In this document: in pieces, positions 20,307 through 31,400 of the stretch
Numbering within the stretch: the stretch's first letter is position 1
How the letters are laid out: each line of letters opens with the position of its first letter
Assembly: GCF_009676955.1 (NCBI RefSeq)
Contig: NZ_CP045696.1
Coordinates: 124,001-188,000 of the forward strand
Direction: 5' to 3'
Source: Sodaliphilus pleomorphus
GTDB taxonomy: Bacteria > Bacteroidota > Bacteroidia > Bacteroidales > Muribaculaceae
DNA: 64,000 bases
Program-made: the position numbers and the translations under genes
Notes under the pieces: model-generated
The model's database searches: none
What the model was told of the DNA's origin: nothing
What the model saw: only the letters and a program-made list of their open reading frames with translations

Positions 20307-22046
20307 ATGAGAAAAATATATGCAATTTCAGTAGCTATCATGCTCAGCATGAGCTTTACCGGATGTAATGATTTCTTAGACTACACCCCTACTGGTGTAG
20401 TACCTGAGGACAAAGCCTTCTCCTATCCCGAAGAAATGGTGAACAGCGCCTATAGCATGCTTGGCGACTGCTGGTATTCTTATCCGTTCAACTTGTGGCC
20501 TTACGGAGACTTGGCATCTGACGACTGCCTGAAAGGCGGTGGCGGTACAGGCGACACTGGCTATCATGATATTGAGGTGTGGTCGTCGCTCACTTCCTCT
20601 CGCGGCGAGCTTGATGAACTATGGTACCGCCTCTACTGTGCAGTATCACGCTGCAACCGCGCCCTGGTGTCACTTCAAGAATATGGTGAGAATGCACTGG
20701 GAAAATCTACTACCACACAGCGAGAAGCCGAAGTTAGATTCTTGCGTGCTCACTTCTATTTCAAGCTCATATCGGTGTTTAGACAGGTGCCTTGGATCGA
20801 CGAGCAAGTGTACAAAGACAAGGCAACCGAAAAAACCAGCAACACGCAATACACCTATCAGCAACTGTGCGAGAAAGTCATAGCCGACTTCCAGTTTGCC
20901 TATGATAACTTGCCCGAAAAGCAAGTCGACGGCGGACGACCCAACAAGATTGCGGCAGCAGCCTATCTTGCCAAGTGCTATCTCTCGCTGGCATGGGGCG
21001 ACGGCTATGAGTCGGCCGACGGTGTGAGCCACATCAACAAGGACTACATGCAGAAGGTGGTGGACTATAGCGACGTGGTTAAAAATTCCAACTACGACTA
21101 TCTTGAAGACTATGGCGACATCTTCCTGCCCGAGTACAAAAACAGCAAGGAAAGCATCTTTGCCGTGCAAACGAGTGATTACTCGGCCGACCACACTCGT
21201 TATGGCCGCGCCAACTGGTCGAACACATTAAATGGCTGCTGGGGCATATGGTCGTGTGGCTGGGACTTCCACAAGCCTTCTCAAAATCTTGTCAACGCCT
21301 TCAAGACTCGTAATGGGTTGCCCGAATTCAAGGACTACAACGACAGTGACGAGTATCCCATCAATGGCAAGCCCACAGAGCAGAAGTGGGATCCGAGACT
21401 TTTCCACACAGTTGGGATGCCCACATTCCCTTACAAATACGAGTCGCAATACACACTGACTAAAGCCAACTCACGCACCCCCAACACCTACGGGTACTAC
21501 ACCTCGCTCAAGGAGGTGCCCCAACGATCAAAGGGAGAGACCTACAATCGTCCGTGGCAGGCTTTTGACATGAACGACTACGTGTTGCGCTACACCGATG
21601 TGATGCTCATGCGGGCCGAAGCTTTGATTGAACTCGACCGTCTCGACGAGGCCCGTCAGATCATAAACGATATACGCCAACGTGCCAAAAACTCAATAAC
21701 CAAGCACATTAGTTATGCTGCCGATCAGTGTGAAATTGCCTTGTATCCTGCATCATATTTCCAGGACAAGGAGACAGCTCGCACCTGCTTGCGCTGGGAG
21801 CGCCGGCTTGAGATGGGCATGGAAGGCAGCCGATTCTTCGACTTGCGCCGTTGGGGAATTGCGTCGGAAACTCTCAACAACTATTTCAAAACCGAGCAGA
21901 ATGACGTGTATGACGGCCAGAAATATGCCGAATATTATAAAGACGCTCACTTTACGCCCGACAAAAACGAGTTTTGGCCCATTCCCTACAACCAGCTGTA
22001 CTATATCCCAGGCCTGTATGAGCAAAACAAGGGATATGATAAATAA
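20307..22046 (+). CDS. SusD/RagB family glycan-binding lipoprotein
   Basis: Surface lipoprotein that caps the SusC barrel and binds the incoming glycan. I chose the ATG at 20307 because it gives a lipoprotein signal (MRKIYAISVAIMLSMS then FTGC, Cys at about 19); a frame-open region upstream overlaps susC and has no signal. The 579 residues show the SusD N-terminal part (DFLDYTPTGVVPEDKAFSYPEEM), TPR-like helices (ALVSLQEYGENALG, then AEVRFLRAHFYFKLI), and the RagB C-terminal block (TDVMLMRAEALIELDRLDEARQIINDIRQRA, then CLRWERRLEMGMEGSRFFDLRRWG). Full-length, cotranscribed with susC. No SusE/SusF-type surface protein follows; an IS lies there instead. Confidence 0.93.
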   Translation: MRKIYAISVAIMLSMSFTGCNDFLDYTPTGVVPEDKAFSYPEEMVNSAYSMLGDCWYSYPFNLWPYGDLASDDCLKGGGGTGDTGYHDIEVWSSLTSSRGELDELWYRLYCAVSRCNRALVSLQEYGENALGKSTTTQREAEVRFLRAHFYFKLISVFRQVPWIDEQVYKDKATEKTSNTQYTYQQLCEKVIADFQFAYDNLPEKQVDGGRPNKIAAAAYLAKCYLSLAWGDGYESADGVSHINKDYMQKVVDYSDVVKNSNYDYLEDYGDIFLPEYKNSKESIFAVQTSDYSADHTRYGRANWSNTLNGCWGIWSCGWDFHKPSQNLVNAFKTRNGLPEFKDYNDSDEYPINGKPTEQKWDPRLFHTVGMPTFPYKYESQYTLTKANSRTPNTYGYYTSLKEVPQRSKGETYNRPWQAFDMNDYVLRYTDVMLMRAEALIELDRLDEARQIINDIRQRAKNSITKHISYAADQCEIALYPASYFQDKETARTCLRWERRLEMGMEGSRFFDLRRWGIASETLNNYFKTEQNDVYDGQKYAEYYKDAHFTPDKNEFWPIPYNQLYYIPGLYEQNKGYDK

Positions 22047-22090
22047 AACCTTAATTCCGCAACACTATAATTTAACTTTATTTATAAGTT

Positions 22091-22120
22091 CCTGAGCAAC
22101 AAAAAGTTGCCCAGGATTTT
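22091..22120 (+). terminator. Hairpin after susD; terminator or IS end
   Basis: CCTGAGCAAC and GTTGCCCAGG form a 10-bp stem (one A-C mismatch) around AAAAA, followed by ATTTT. It may end susCD transcripts, or be the left end of the IS1380 element. I found no matching GTTGCTCAGG-type sequence after the transposase, so the IS-end reading is not confirmed. Confidence 0.45.
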
Positions 22121-22194
22121 GCCATGTCAGAATTTTCACTTATCTTAGTGTTGCAAAAAGAAAACAAGCAAAACTCTAATATGACATGGCAAAA
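22117..22194 (+). promoter_or_regulatory. 13-bp inverted repeat covering the transposase start codon
   Basis: TTTTGCCATGTCA (22117-22129) is the exact reverse complement of TGACATGGCAAAA (22182-22194), and the second arm contains the transposase ATG at 22186-22188. Only a transcript that enters from susD would contain both arms; folding would hide the start codon. Such hairpins protect IS10 and IS50 from read-through expression. Confidence 0.6.
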
Positions 22195-23475
22195 ATACAA
22201 ATTAAATCTGAGAAACTCACACCTTTTGGAGGAATTTTTTCAATCATGGAGAAATTTGACTCCATGCTTTCACCCGTTATCGACTCAACACTGGGTCAGA
22301 GATGCAGCAGTATCTTCGGATATCAGTTCAGCGAGATAGTCCGTTCGCTGATGAGCGTTTATTTCTGTGGCGGCTCATGCGTGGAAGATGTAACGTCACA
22401 ACTGATGCGCCATCTCTCGTATCATCCTACCCTTCGTACATGCAGCTCTGATACCATCCTCAGAGCCATCAAGGAACTGACACAGGAAAACATCTCCTAT
22501 ACTTCCGACCAAGGCAAGACCTATGATTTCAATACTGCAGACAAACTCAACACATTGCTTATAAACGCTTTGGTTTCTACAGGCGAGTTGAAGGAAATTG
22601 AGGAATACGATGTTGACTTTGACCATCAGTTCCTTGAAACGGAGAAGTATGATGCAAAACCGACCTACAAAAAGTTCCTCGGCTACAGGCCTGGCGTATA
22701 TGTTATCGGTGACAAGATAGTCTATATCGAGAACAGCGATGGTAACACGAATGTGCGTTTTCATCAGGCAGACACCCATAAGAGATTCTTCGCTCTTCTG
22801 GAATCCCAGAACATCCGTGTAAATCGCTTCAGGGCAGACTGCGGTTCCTGCTCGAAGGAAATCGTCAGTGAGATAGAGAAGCATTGCAAACATTTCTACA
22901 TCCGTGCCAACCGATGCAGTTCGCTCTACAATGACATCTTTGCTCTGAGAGGATGGAAGACGGAGGAGATTAACGGCATCCAGTTCGAACTCAATTCCAT
23001 TCTCGTTGAGAAATGGGAAGGCAAGTGCTATCGTCTTGTCATCCAGAGACAAAGACGCAACAGTGGCGACCTTGACCTGTGGGAAGGCGAATACACTTAC
23101 CGTTGTATTCTTACCAACGATTACGACTCATCAACAAGAGACATCGTCGAATTTTACAACAAGCGTGGGGGCAAAGAGCGTATATTCGATGATATGAACA
23201 ACGGATTCGGTTGGAGCAGGCTCCCCAAGTCATTCATGGCGGAGAATACTGTCTTTCTTCTGCTTACTGCATTGATACACAATTTCTATAAGACCATCAT
23301 GAGCAGGCTTGACACCAAGGCTTTTGGGCTCAAGGAAACGAGTCGCATAAAGGCTTTTGTCTTCAGCTTCATCTCCGTACCTGCCAAGTGGATCATGACA
23401 GCAAGGCAATACGTGCTGAATATCTATACTGAAAATCGGGCTTATGTAAGACCTTTCAAAACTGGATTCGGATAA
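22186..23475 (+). CDS. IS1380-family transposase
   Basis: DDE transposase of the IS1380 family, common in Bacteroides. The 429 residues have an N-terminal DNA-binding part (about 1-100), the first catalytic Asp region (YDVDFDHQFLETEKYDAKPTYK at about 142), a second (VNRFRADCGSCSKE at about 217), and the YNKRGGKERIFDDMNNGFGW segment with catalytic Glu (about 325-345), followed by the C-terminal helices. The frame is complete, so it may be active. The Met at 22186 begins MAKIQIKSEKLTPFGG, the typical family start; its ATG lies in a hairpin arm. Third-position base use is less GC-rich than in the susD and GH32 genes around it. Confidence 0.9.
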   Translation: MAKIQIKSEKLTPFGGIFSIMEKFDSMLSPVIDSTLGQRCSSIFGYQFSEIVRSLMSVYFCGGSCVEDVTSQLMRHLSYHPTLRTCSSDTILRAIKELTQENISYTSDQGKTYDFNTADKLNTLLINALVSTGELKEIEEYDVDFDHQFLETEKYDAKPTYKKFLGYRPGVYVIGDKIVYIENSDGNTNVRFHQADTHKRFFALLESQNIRVNRFRADCGSCSKEIVSEIEKHCKHFYIRANRCSSLYNDIFALRGWKTEEINGIQFELNSILVEKWEGKCYRLVIQRQRRNSGDLDLWEGEYTYRCILTNDYDSSTRDIVEFYNKRGGKERIFDDMNNGFGWSRLPKSFMAENTVFLLLTALIHNFYKTIMSRLDTKAFGLKETSRIKAFVFSFISVPAKWIMTARQYVLNIYTENRAYVRPFKTGFG

Positions 23476-23607
23476 AATCCGTTCCTTATGGTTTTAATCT
23501 GCGTATTACCTCAAGTCGCATCGTGGGGTAAGGGGATGGTGTGCACAAATCGGACAAAATTCACGCTCATACTATCATGATGCATAGTGTTCAAGCTCTT
23601 TACTGCA

Positions 23608-23629
23608 ATTGAGATTGTCATTGAGATTG
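23608..23629 (+). repeat. 10-bp direct repeat upstream of GH32 gene
   Basis: ATTGAGATTG occurs twice, at 23608-23617 and 23620-23629, separated by TC. It lies 46 bases before the GH32 start. No perfect TAnnTTTG box is visible nearby, so it could be an activator site or chance. Confidence 0.4.
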
Positions 23630-23675
23630 CTTGCGGATTTTAGGTAAAATATAGAAAACTCTAACGACCAATAAA

Positions 23676-25385
23676 ATGAGTTACAAATTATTGATTGCCG
23701 CTACAGCCCTGTTGATGGGCACATGCAGCCTTTGGGCGAAGAGCACTCAATGGTATACACGTCACATACTCTCGGGCAATCATGCCATGGTGAGTGTTGA
23801 GGCCGCAAAGCGATATGTGTTGATTCCTGTCGAGGAGAAAGAAAACATAGCAAAGTTAAGGGTAATTGTTGACAACAAATGCCTCCAGACGCTTAACATA
23901 CGAATTGCCACAGGAACTCCCGACTATTATGTTCCACTCGACTTGAAACGCTTCGGGACGGCACACCCTATCCTGCTCGATTTCCTGTTTAGCAACAATT
24001 ACCGCGATGTGGGCAATATAGAAGACTTCAGCTGCTGGCAACACATGAAGGTCTCGGATACGTTTGACACAGCCAACCGCGAAGTTTACCGTCCAGCCTA
24101 TCACCACACGCCAGTGTGGGGATGGATGAACGACCCCAACGGAATGTTCTACCAAAATGGAGTGTGGCATCTGTATTTTCAATACAATCCCTATGGTTCT
24201 ACATGGGAAAACTTATCGTGGGGCCACGCAACAAGCCGTGATCTTGTGCACTGGAAGAACGAGGGTACTCCCATAGAGCCCGATGCATTGGGAGCCATTT
24301 TCAGCGGCTCGGCTGTAGTCGACAGTATGAGCACGGCAGGGTTTGGACAGGGAGCCATTATGGCAATGTACACTTCGGCAGCCGAAAGCCAAACACAAAG
24401 TTTGGCCTACAGTACCGATAGCGGGAAAACTTTCACTAAATATGATGGAAATCCCGTGCTCACTGCTACCGAGCCCGACTTCCGCGACCCCAAGATACTG
24501 TGGAACGACAGTGCTCACGAGTGGAATCTAATTGTATCGGCAGGTCAAAAAATGAACTTCTACTCGTCTCCTGACTTGAAAAATTGGAAATATGAAAGTA
24601 GCTTTGGCGAGGGTTATGGCTGCCACAAGGGGGTGTGGGAATGCCCCGACCTGCTCAAAATGCCTGGAGGAAAATGGGTGCTTGTAGTCAATATCAATCC
24701 TGGAGGTCCATTTGGCGGTTCGGCAACACAATATTTTGTGGGTAACTGGGACGGTCACCGCTTCTCTTGCGATAGCAAGCCCGAAACGACCAAGTGGATG
24801 GACTATGGCAAAGACCATTATGCAACTGTCACCTTCAGCAATGCACCCAATGGCCGCCATGTGGCTTTGCCCTGGATGAGCAATTGGCAATATGCAGCAG
24901 TTGTGCCGACAATGCAGTATCGTTCGGCCAATGGCATTCCTCGTGACCTCAGCCTCTTCGACGATGGCGACGAACAATACTTAAGCGTAAAGCCATCGCC
25001 CGAGGTGATGCAGGCATTCGGTAAAAGAACGTCGCAACTGAGCAAGGCTTGCCTTGTAGAAATCGACCATCTGCGTTCAAATACCGTCATCACCTTGTCC
25101 AATAGAAAGGGCGAGCAAGTCATCATGCACTACGATGCCAAGGCTCGCAGCTTCTCGGTCGACCGCACAAATAGCGGGAAAACAGGCTTCAGCGATGCTT
25201 TTCCATGCGTTACCACTGCTCCAACACACGGCAATGTAAGCAAGGTTTATCTCTTTATCGACCATAGCAGTATTGAGGTTTTCGGATCCGATGGAAAATT
25301 CGCCATCAGCAATCTTGTATTCCCGACCACTCCCTATGAAAAAATCGTAGTGAAGGGCGGAAAATATAAGATCTGGGAAATGTAG
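23676..25385 (+). CDS. GH32 fructan hydrolase (levanase/inulinase type)
   Basis: Hydrolyses beta-fructofuranosyl links in levan, inulin or sucrose and releases fructose by a retaining mechanism. Residues 1-21 (MSYKLLIAATALLMGTCSLWA) form a Sec signal; no canonical lipobox, so periplasmic export is most likely. About 25-135 is an N-terminal beta domain seen in Bacteroidetes GH32 enzymes (DUF4980-like). The five-blade propeller then shows WMNDPNG (nucleophile Asp153), FRDPK (Asp271) and WECPDL (acid/base Glu322), and the C-terminal beta sandwich ends near VFPTTPYEKIVVKGG. All three catalytic residues are present. Levan versus inulin preference and endo versus exo action cannot be told. It is the only glycoside hydrolase in this locus. 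Confidence 0.92.
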   Translation: MSYKLLIAATALLMGTCSLWAKSTQWYTRHILSGNHAMVSVEAAKRYVLIPVEEKENIAKLRVIVDNKCLQTLNIRIATGTPDYYVPLDLKRFGTAHPILLDFLFSNNYRDVGNIEDFSCWQHMKVSDTFDTANREVYRPAYHHTPVWGWMNDPNGMFYQNGVWHLYFQYNPYGSTWENLSWGHATSRDLVHWKNEGTPIEPDALGAIFSGSAVVDSMSTAGFGQGAIMAMYTSAAESQTQSLAYSTDSGKTFTKYDGNPVLTATEPDFRDPKILWNDSAHEWNLIVSAGQKMNFYSSPDLKNWKYESSFGEGYGCHKGVWECPDLLKMPGGKWVLVVNINPGGPFGGSATQYFVGNWDGHRFSCDSKPETTKWMDYGKDHYATVTFSNAPNGRHVALPWMSNWQYAAVVPTMQYRSANGIPRDLSLFDDGDEQYLSVKPSPEVMQAFGKRTSQLSKACLVEIDHLRSNTVITLSNRKGEQVIMHYDAKARSFSVDRTNSGKTGFSDAFPCVTTAPTHGNVSKVYLFIDHSSIEVFGSDGKFAISNLVFPTTPYEKIVVKGGKYKIWEM

Positions 25386-25414
25386 CGTGTCAACATTCCT
25401 ATACATGTAAATAA

Positions 25415-25450
25415 GGGGGCTGTGCCTGTTGTGGCACAGCCCCCAAACTT
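25415..25450. terminator. Shared terminator between convergent GH32 and giant protein genes
   Basis: GGGGGCTGTGCC (25415-25426) pairs perfectly with GGCACAGCCCCC (25433-25444) around a six-base loop. It sits between two converging stop codons and is flanked by short T/A-rich stretches on both sides, so it can end transcripts from both directions. Confidence 0.8.
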
Positions 25451-25475
25451 TAGGTGAAATGATAGTATCTTCTGG

Positions 25476-28400
25476 CTATCTCACGACAACCTTTGTTGCA
25501 TGACCATCGGCAACCACCAGGTAGATGCCTGGCACAACGCTGGTCACAGCCTTGCCTGCACTCACTTGGGCACCGGCTGCAGTGTAAACTGCAACATGTT
25601 GTGCCCCTTCGACAGTGATTGCGCCATTGGCTACAGTCACCTTGGCCGCGGTGCTGTGGCTCACGTTGGCAATTGATGTTGACAGGTGCGACTGGTCGTT
25701 GAAATTGTCGAAGCAAGCAAACGATGGTGTGTTCAATCCATAGACACCAGTGTCGCTTCCTGTGAATGAGAAGGAAACCTTCACAACCTTGCCCAGGCTG
25801 GAGAGATCCCACCAGTACCAGTTGTCGAGCATGGTGTGCTGTGTCTCGTCCTGACTGCGGAAATCTATGAGATAGAGGTCGGTGCTTGTGGTAGCGCCTT
25901 GTGCATCGACACCCTTGGCTGTCACTTTAAGCCAGTCGCCGGCAGCAAACTTCTTTGCTCCGTACACGCCATCGGTTACCGCCTTTTTGGTGTAGGCACT
26001 CAGAGCGACCCATGTACCCTTGACGACATCGCCGTCGAGGTCGTTGGTCACCTCGATGTAGCTGTCGGACCCATAGGCAGGATAATAGACTGCATAGTTG
26101 GCCGAGTTGTCAACACCCTGTCCCACTGCCGAGTTCCACATGTCGTCCAAGCCAGAGAATACGGTCGACGTCTTGTTGCTCATCGCATAGCCGTCATACC
26201 AGTTGGTACCATGATGCGCCACGTGGAAGGCGTAGGAGCCGCTATAATACACATCGTCGTCGTTGTCGCCATCGAAGTAGCTATCGGGAGCAAGATAGTT
26301 GTCGTCGAATGTGGCAGCGACAGCCTGTCCCATGACATAGACAGCAGTCTTTGCGACAACTTTCTGGTTGTCGGCACTCGTCACAGTGAGTTTATAACCA
26401 TAGGTGTAGGCAGGAGCCACCGTCACAGCCGAGTCGGTACCGATCACTTGATTCATTTGGTCGCGCCACTCGTAGGTGTAAGGTTTCTTTCCGCCTGTCA
26501 CAACTGGCTCTATTGTGGTGCTGTCACCTGCCGAAACCATGTCGTAGATGCTTGTGAGGTCGACCTTGAGCGTGTCATATTTAACCTGTGTGGCAAATTC
26601 ACACTCAGCGAGAGCGCTCTTGCTGCTGTCGAGTGCACTCACGAGCACGAAATAGGCCTTATAGGAAGATGCCGGAGCAAGTGAACTGAAATGAGTGGTG
26701 AGTTCGGTGCCGGCAGTGTAGTCGACTGCCGTGCCACTTGTCATGACATCGTCGACGGTCACTTTTGCAGCAGCCTTCTTGGCAATCGGGCTAATAGAAC
26801 CTGCTTTTATGGCCTTGGCATAGAGTTTGCCACTCACATTCCACTTGGTTTTCACGTCGGCCGAAGTTTGGTCGACAGCAGCCACCACAGGATAGCCTTG
26901 TGCCAACTGCGGATGCTCGACAACAATGTCTCTGTACTCATAGGCGCCTATGGTGGGTGTCACTGCATCTCGCATGGTGCCATCAAGATCGGTTGTGACA
27001 AGCGCCACGGGAGCAGCAGCCTTGAGACTGCCTATAGCCTTGAGGTGCAAGTCGGTTTCGCTCACAAATTGTGCCGAGTCTACAACATTGGTTGCATTGC
27101 CAGCCATTGTAGCAAAGGCGGCACTGTCGGTGCCAGCGACAATGTTGCCAGCATTGAAGGCATTGTTGAGGAACGTGGTCTTTCCAGCATAATTACCGTA
27201 GAACGACATGTTGCTCGCACTGCCTGTGAGATTCTGCATCAAGTTGTTCTGAAGCAGGATGCCGTCGAACGACTCATTGCTGCGTGCACGTGCGGCATAG
27301 AAAGTGTAGCCCTGTGAACCAGCCACACGCACGGTGTTGTAATAGAGAGCGATGTTCTTGTTGTCGCCATCGATTTCAATACCGGCAGTGCTGCTTGAAG
27401 GCGAATTGGTGATAGAGATGCTATTGTTGTAGACCAGTATGGGCTCGGCAGTCGAAGCACCGTAGCACGTCTGGCGCAGCTCGATGCCATAGCTATAAGC
27501 ACTGTGCGCATTGGTGATCTTGTTGTTGCTCACAATCACGTTGCCACGATTGCGGAACAGGTCGATACCATGATACCCACTCTTGCTGGTTGTGGACTGA
27601 TAGATGGCGTTACCGTCGATGAGCGCGTTGTCCTCGTCGGTGACATAGATGCCCTTGCTTCCTGCCTCGTCGATGATGTTGTTTTTCACCACGAGACCTT
27701 GCTCGCGAGTGAGGGCCACATAGCTTGTACCACCCAGGTACAAGGCAACATAGCCTCCCGAGAACGTGCTATTGGTCACAGTGAGGAAATCGTTGTTCTT
27801 GCCATCTTCATTCACAGCCTGACTCAGAATCAAGCTGATACCGTTGTAGCCGTTTGAGGCGGTGACTGGTGTAGCCTTGACCACAATGCTATCGACAGTC
27901 ACGTGCCGGCTCTGGTTGTAGATGTGAAGCACAGCAGGATAAGTTTGGTCATCGGGAATGAAACTCAAGTGCTTGATCGTTACATAGCTTGTACTGTCGA
28001 CAAAGAACATGCCCTTCTTAAACTCACCGTAATCAGGTGTGCTGTAACCAGCTCCCTTGATGACCACATCGGAAGCATTGCCGCTTTGCCCCACAAATGA
28101 CAGAGGATGCTCGGCACTCACACCTTGCACGGCCTTGATTTCGACATTCTCGGCATAGGTGCCAGGCTCTACAACAAATGTAACTGGACCCTCGATACCG
28201 TCGGCAAGTGCCGAAGTGGCATCGGCAAAGGTGGCATAGTTGGCCTTGTTGCTCGAACCGATGATATAGGTGCCCTTCAATCCTGTATTGACAGTGCGCT
28301 GGCCTGCAATTGTGGTTGCAGCTACATAAGCACCGTCGACGTCGACGCCCTGAAGGCTTGCAGCCACCCGGTTGCCAGCCGTGGCATCGTCGGCAATATC

Positions 28401-31400
28401 GTAGGTGATCCAGAAGTAATAGGTGCCATTTTCGGTGATAGACACAGCCGAGTCGGCAGCGAGCACATTTTCGCTGTTTACAGCACTGATTTTGGCCACA
28501 AGGCAATTGTCGACAAAGTTGGCTGCCTTGGCAGTATAATAGAGCTTGGCTGCCTTGATGTCGGCAAGATTGGAAGTGCCAGTGGCGATGAACTTGAAGT
28601 TGTTGAGTTTCACGGCACCACGGTCTCCGCTCACCACGACCGCTATCTTTTGAAGCACGGCGTTGCGAGAACCGCGCACCACGCTGTCATGAGTGCCAGG
28701 CTCGGCTTTCACGGTATCGACTGTGAATGAAGCGAGCTTGTGCAGACTCATCTCGATTGCAAAGCCATCGTAGGTGCTGTAGGACGAAGTGGGACCCGTA
28801 TAGCGCACCGTGAGGGCGCCGTCGGCAGCCTTTGAAATATAGGTGTCGGGGCCGCTGGTATAGTTGTAGGTGCCCACAAGATTGTTGTCGTCGACCTTGG
28901 AACCATTGTAAAGGTAGAACTTGCCTTGGCCACAAGAGAACGACTTGGTTTCGAGCTGTACTGCACTACCCTCCTTGCCAGGCACGAAGGTAACTGTGCC
29001 ATCGAAGCCCTTCGACGTGTTGCCATCGGCTCCGCCATCGTCATAGAACATGATGGGATTGTTGACGGTGACCACCTTGCTACCCGTCTCCATGTTCACA
29101 ATATATTTTAGGATACGGTTGCCGTCGGGGTCGCCATTGCTCACCACAGTGGTTTCGGTAGCATCAACGATCGACACGAGCTTAGCATCGAGTACGGCAT
29201 TGGCCTCGGCATCACTCTTCATATCATAGGTCACCCAGAAGTAGTTGTCACCATCGTTGAGAATGCGGTTTCCTGTCACAGCCACCTGGTTTTGCGAGGG
29301 ATTAGCAAGTGACCCAAAGTCGACTGCTGTCGTATAATCGGGGGAATTATTGTATTTTACATTCACCCGGGCAACATTGGGGTAGCTGTCCTTGAGATCA
29401 AGATTCAGGGTCTTTACGGTCTTCAGGGTAAGTGTGCCCTCGGTCACGACATCAAAGTCGATGATTTTGGCGTCGGTCGACCCAGCTGCCACAACGTCGG
29501 TACTCGACTGGTTCACCTTCACCGAGTCGATGGTCATGTCGTGGTTGACAAACGGTGTCACAGTCGCCGTCCACCCCTTGCCTGCATAGTAGCTTGAAGT
29601 GGTCTTAGGATTGAACTTGACAGTAATTGCACCATTGGCAGCATTTGAACGCAGTATCTTTCCAGGACCGGTAGTCGACTGGCTGTTGTTCTCGAGCTTC
29701 CACAACAAGTTGGCTTCGCTCAGGCTGTCGCCGCTGTAGACCTCAAACACAGCACGTGTGCCATAACTGCTGCTGGCATAATAAACGTCGAAGGCCGAAA
29801 AATCAAGCTGAGCCACAGCTCCGGGCACACCAGGAGTGAAGGTGACAATGTAATCGGCATCTTCGGTCTCATATTTGTTGTCGGAGTAAGGATTCTTGGC
29901 ATTGAGGAATGTCCAGGTGTCATAAATCTTGTGGGCATGGGCACCTTGACTTGCATAGCAAGTATTGGCCACCGTGCGTGTAGCAGTGAGTGCTGCGGGA
30001 GTATGAACGGTGCCGCCTATCGTGGCATCGTCGAGCTTCAACGATACAGTTGCACCATTGAGGGCCGTCTCTTTCACATCGACAAGAGCAGCAAAGTAGT
30101 TATGACCTTCAGTCAGCGCTCTGTCGCCAGTCACAACGACCGTAGAGCCCGAAACAGCAGCCTTGCCAAAGTAGTTGCCCGAGCCAAGTGGCGTGGCAGC
30201 CGATTCGCCCAAGTAGTAGAGTTTCACTTGGTCGATATTCTTGGTATCAGCAGTGAAGTTGAATTGGCTTGCATGCAAAGCCTTGCTGGTGTTGGTGGTA
30301 ACAACGTCGATGAGCAATAATTGCTGCAAGGTGTCGCCGGCAGCCACAGTCTCGGTGCTTGATGCCGTGGCATCGATACTCTTAAACGTCATGTCGCCCG
30401 GCAAGAATTGCGACACCACAGCTTCCCAGCCATCGGCAGGCACGCCAGTCGTGCTTTTCAAGGTCACGGTCATCGAGCCGTCGGCAGCAGTCGATTTCAC
30501 CGTCTTGCCTTCCTTGAGCAACGTGGTGATGAGCTGACTCTCGTCGGCTGTGCGGCCGTTATAGAATTTAAACTCATCGTTGTAGCCCACGCTTGAAGTG
30601 TTGAAAATAGCAAATTTGTTAAAATCAACTTTGACACATTGTCCAGCAGTAGCGGGTACAAAAGTGATAGTACCTGTAAAGTTGGAGCCTATCTTACCGT
30701 CTTTTCCACCGTCGTCATACCACAATACATCATCACCGATTTTGAAAGTTGTAGCATCGGCGGTCATCAATATCACATTGTTCACTGTCACATCGTCGCC
30801 CACGGGGTTGGTCACCGATTTAGACTCGCCACCCACCTGTAGCGTTGCGACTTTGGGGCCAGGAACAGTTCCCGAAGCATCAGGGTCGACGTCGGCCACC
30901 ACATAGAAGTAATTGTTGCCCTGCTTCAAGGTCACATCTTTGGCTTCAAGGGCATCGCCTGTGACGGCAGCCTTTGCTACAATGTTGACATCGATGAAGT
31001 TGGCACTCTTGTAAAGGCGCAAGTTGGCCACATTGGCATTGCCTGCAAGCGCAGCACAATCAATCTTGAGATTGTTGAGCTTCTCAGGGTTTTTGCTGCC
31101 CTCGGTCATTACGTTCACGCCAAGCAGTATTTGGTTTTTGGCGCCGCGGTTCACTCCATCGGGATTGCCAATCAACTCCATGCCCTTGTAGACCATATCC
31201 TTGGCAGGGATACTGGTAACGGTGATGGAGAAACCTTTCTGGCCATTGCTGCTAGCCGAGTGAAAACCAAAGGACAGCGATCCATCGGCCGCAGTCGAGG
31301 TATAGGTCTCCCCTGCACTCGTGCTATCGTACCATTTCACCCACCCATCGGGCAGATACTTGCTTTGCTTGCCTGTGCGGGAATAGTCGCTTGCCCCTAT

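Larger units (their letters stand above)
22091..23520. mobile_element. IS1380-type insertion sequence within the fructan locus
   Basis: An IS1380-type transposase gene sits between susD and the GH32 gene, both on the same strand, so an element has inserted into the locus. Its ends could not be paired: no inverted repeat of the left-side hairpin arm is visible in the 200 bases after the transposase. Boundaries are approximate and the right end may be lost or diverged. Confidence 0.55.

Noticed and set aside
22124..22339. 71-codon frame overlapping the IS1380 transposase start
   Set aside because: Different frame from the clear transposase gene and no protein-like features.
23676..23745. Lipoprotein signal for the GH32 enzyme
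   Set aside because: The Cys in MGTCSLW lacks a proper lipobox; an ordinary Sec signal fits better.
25836..26684. Plus-strand 282-codon frame in the giant protein gene
   Set aside because: Opposite to the DUF4465-coding part; no own promoter or domain.
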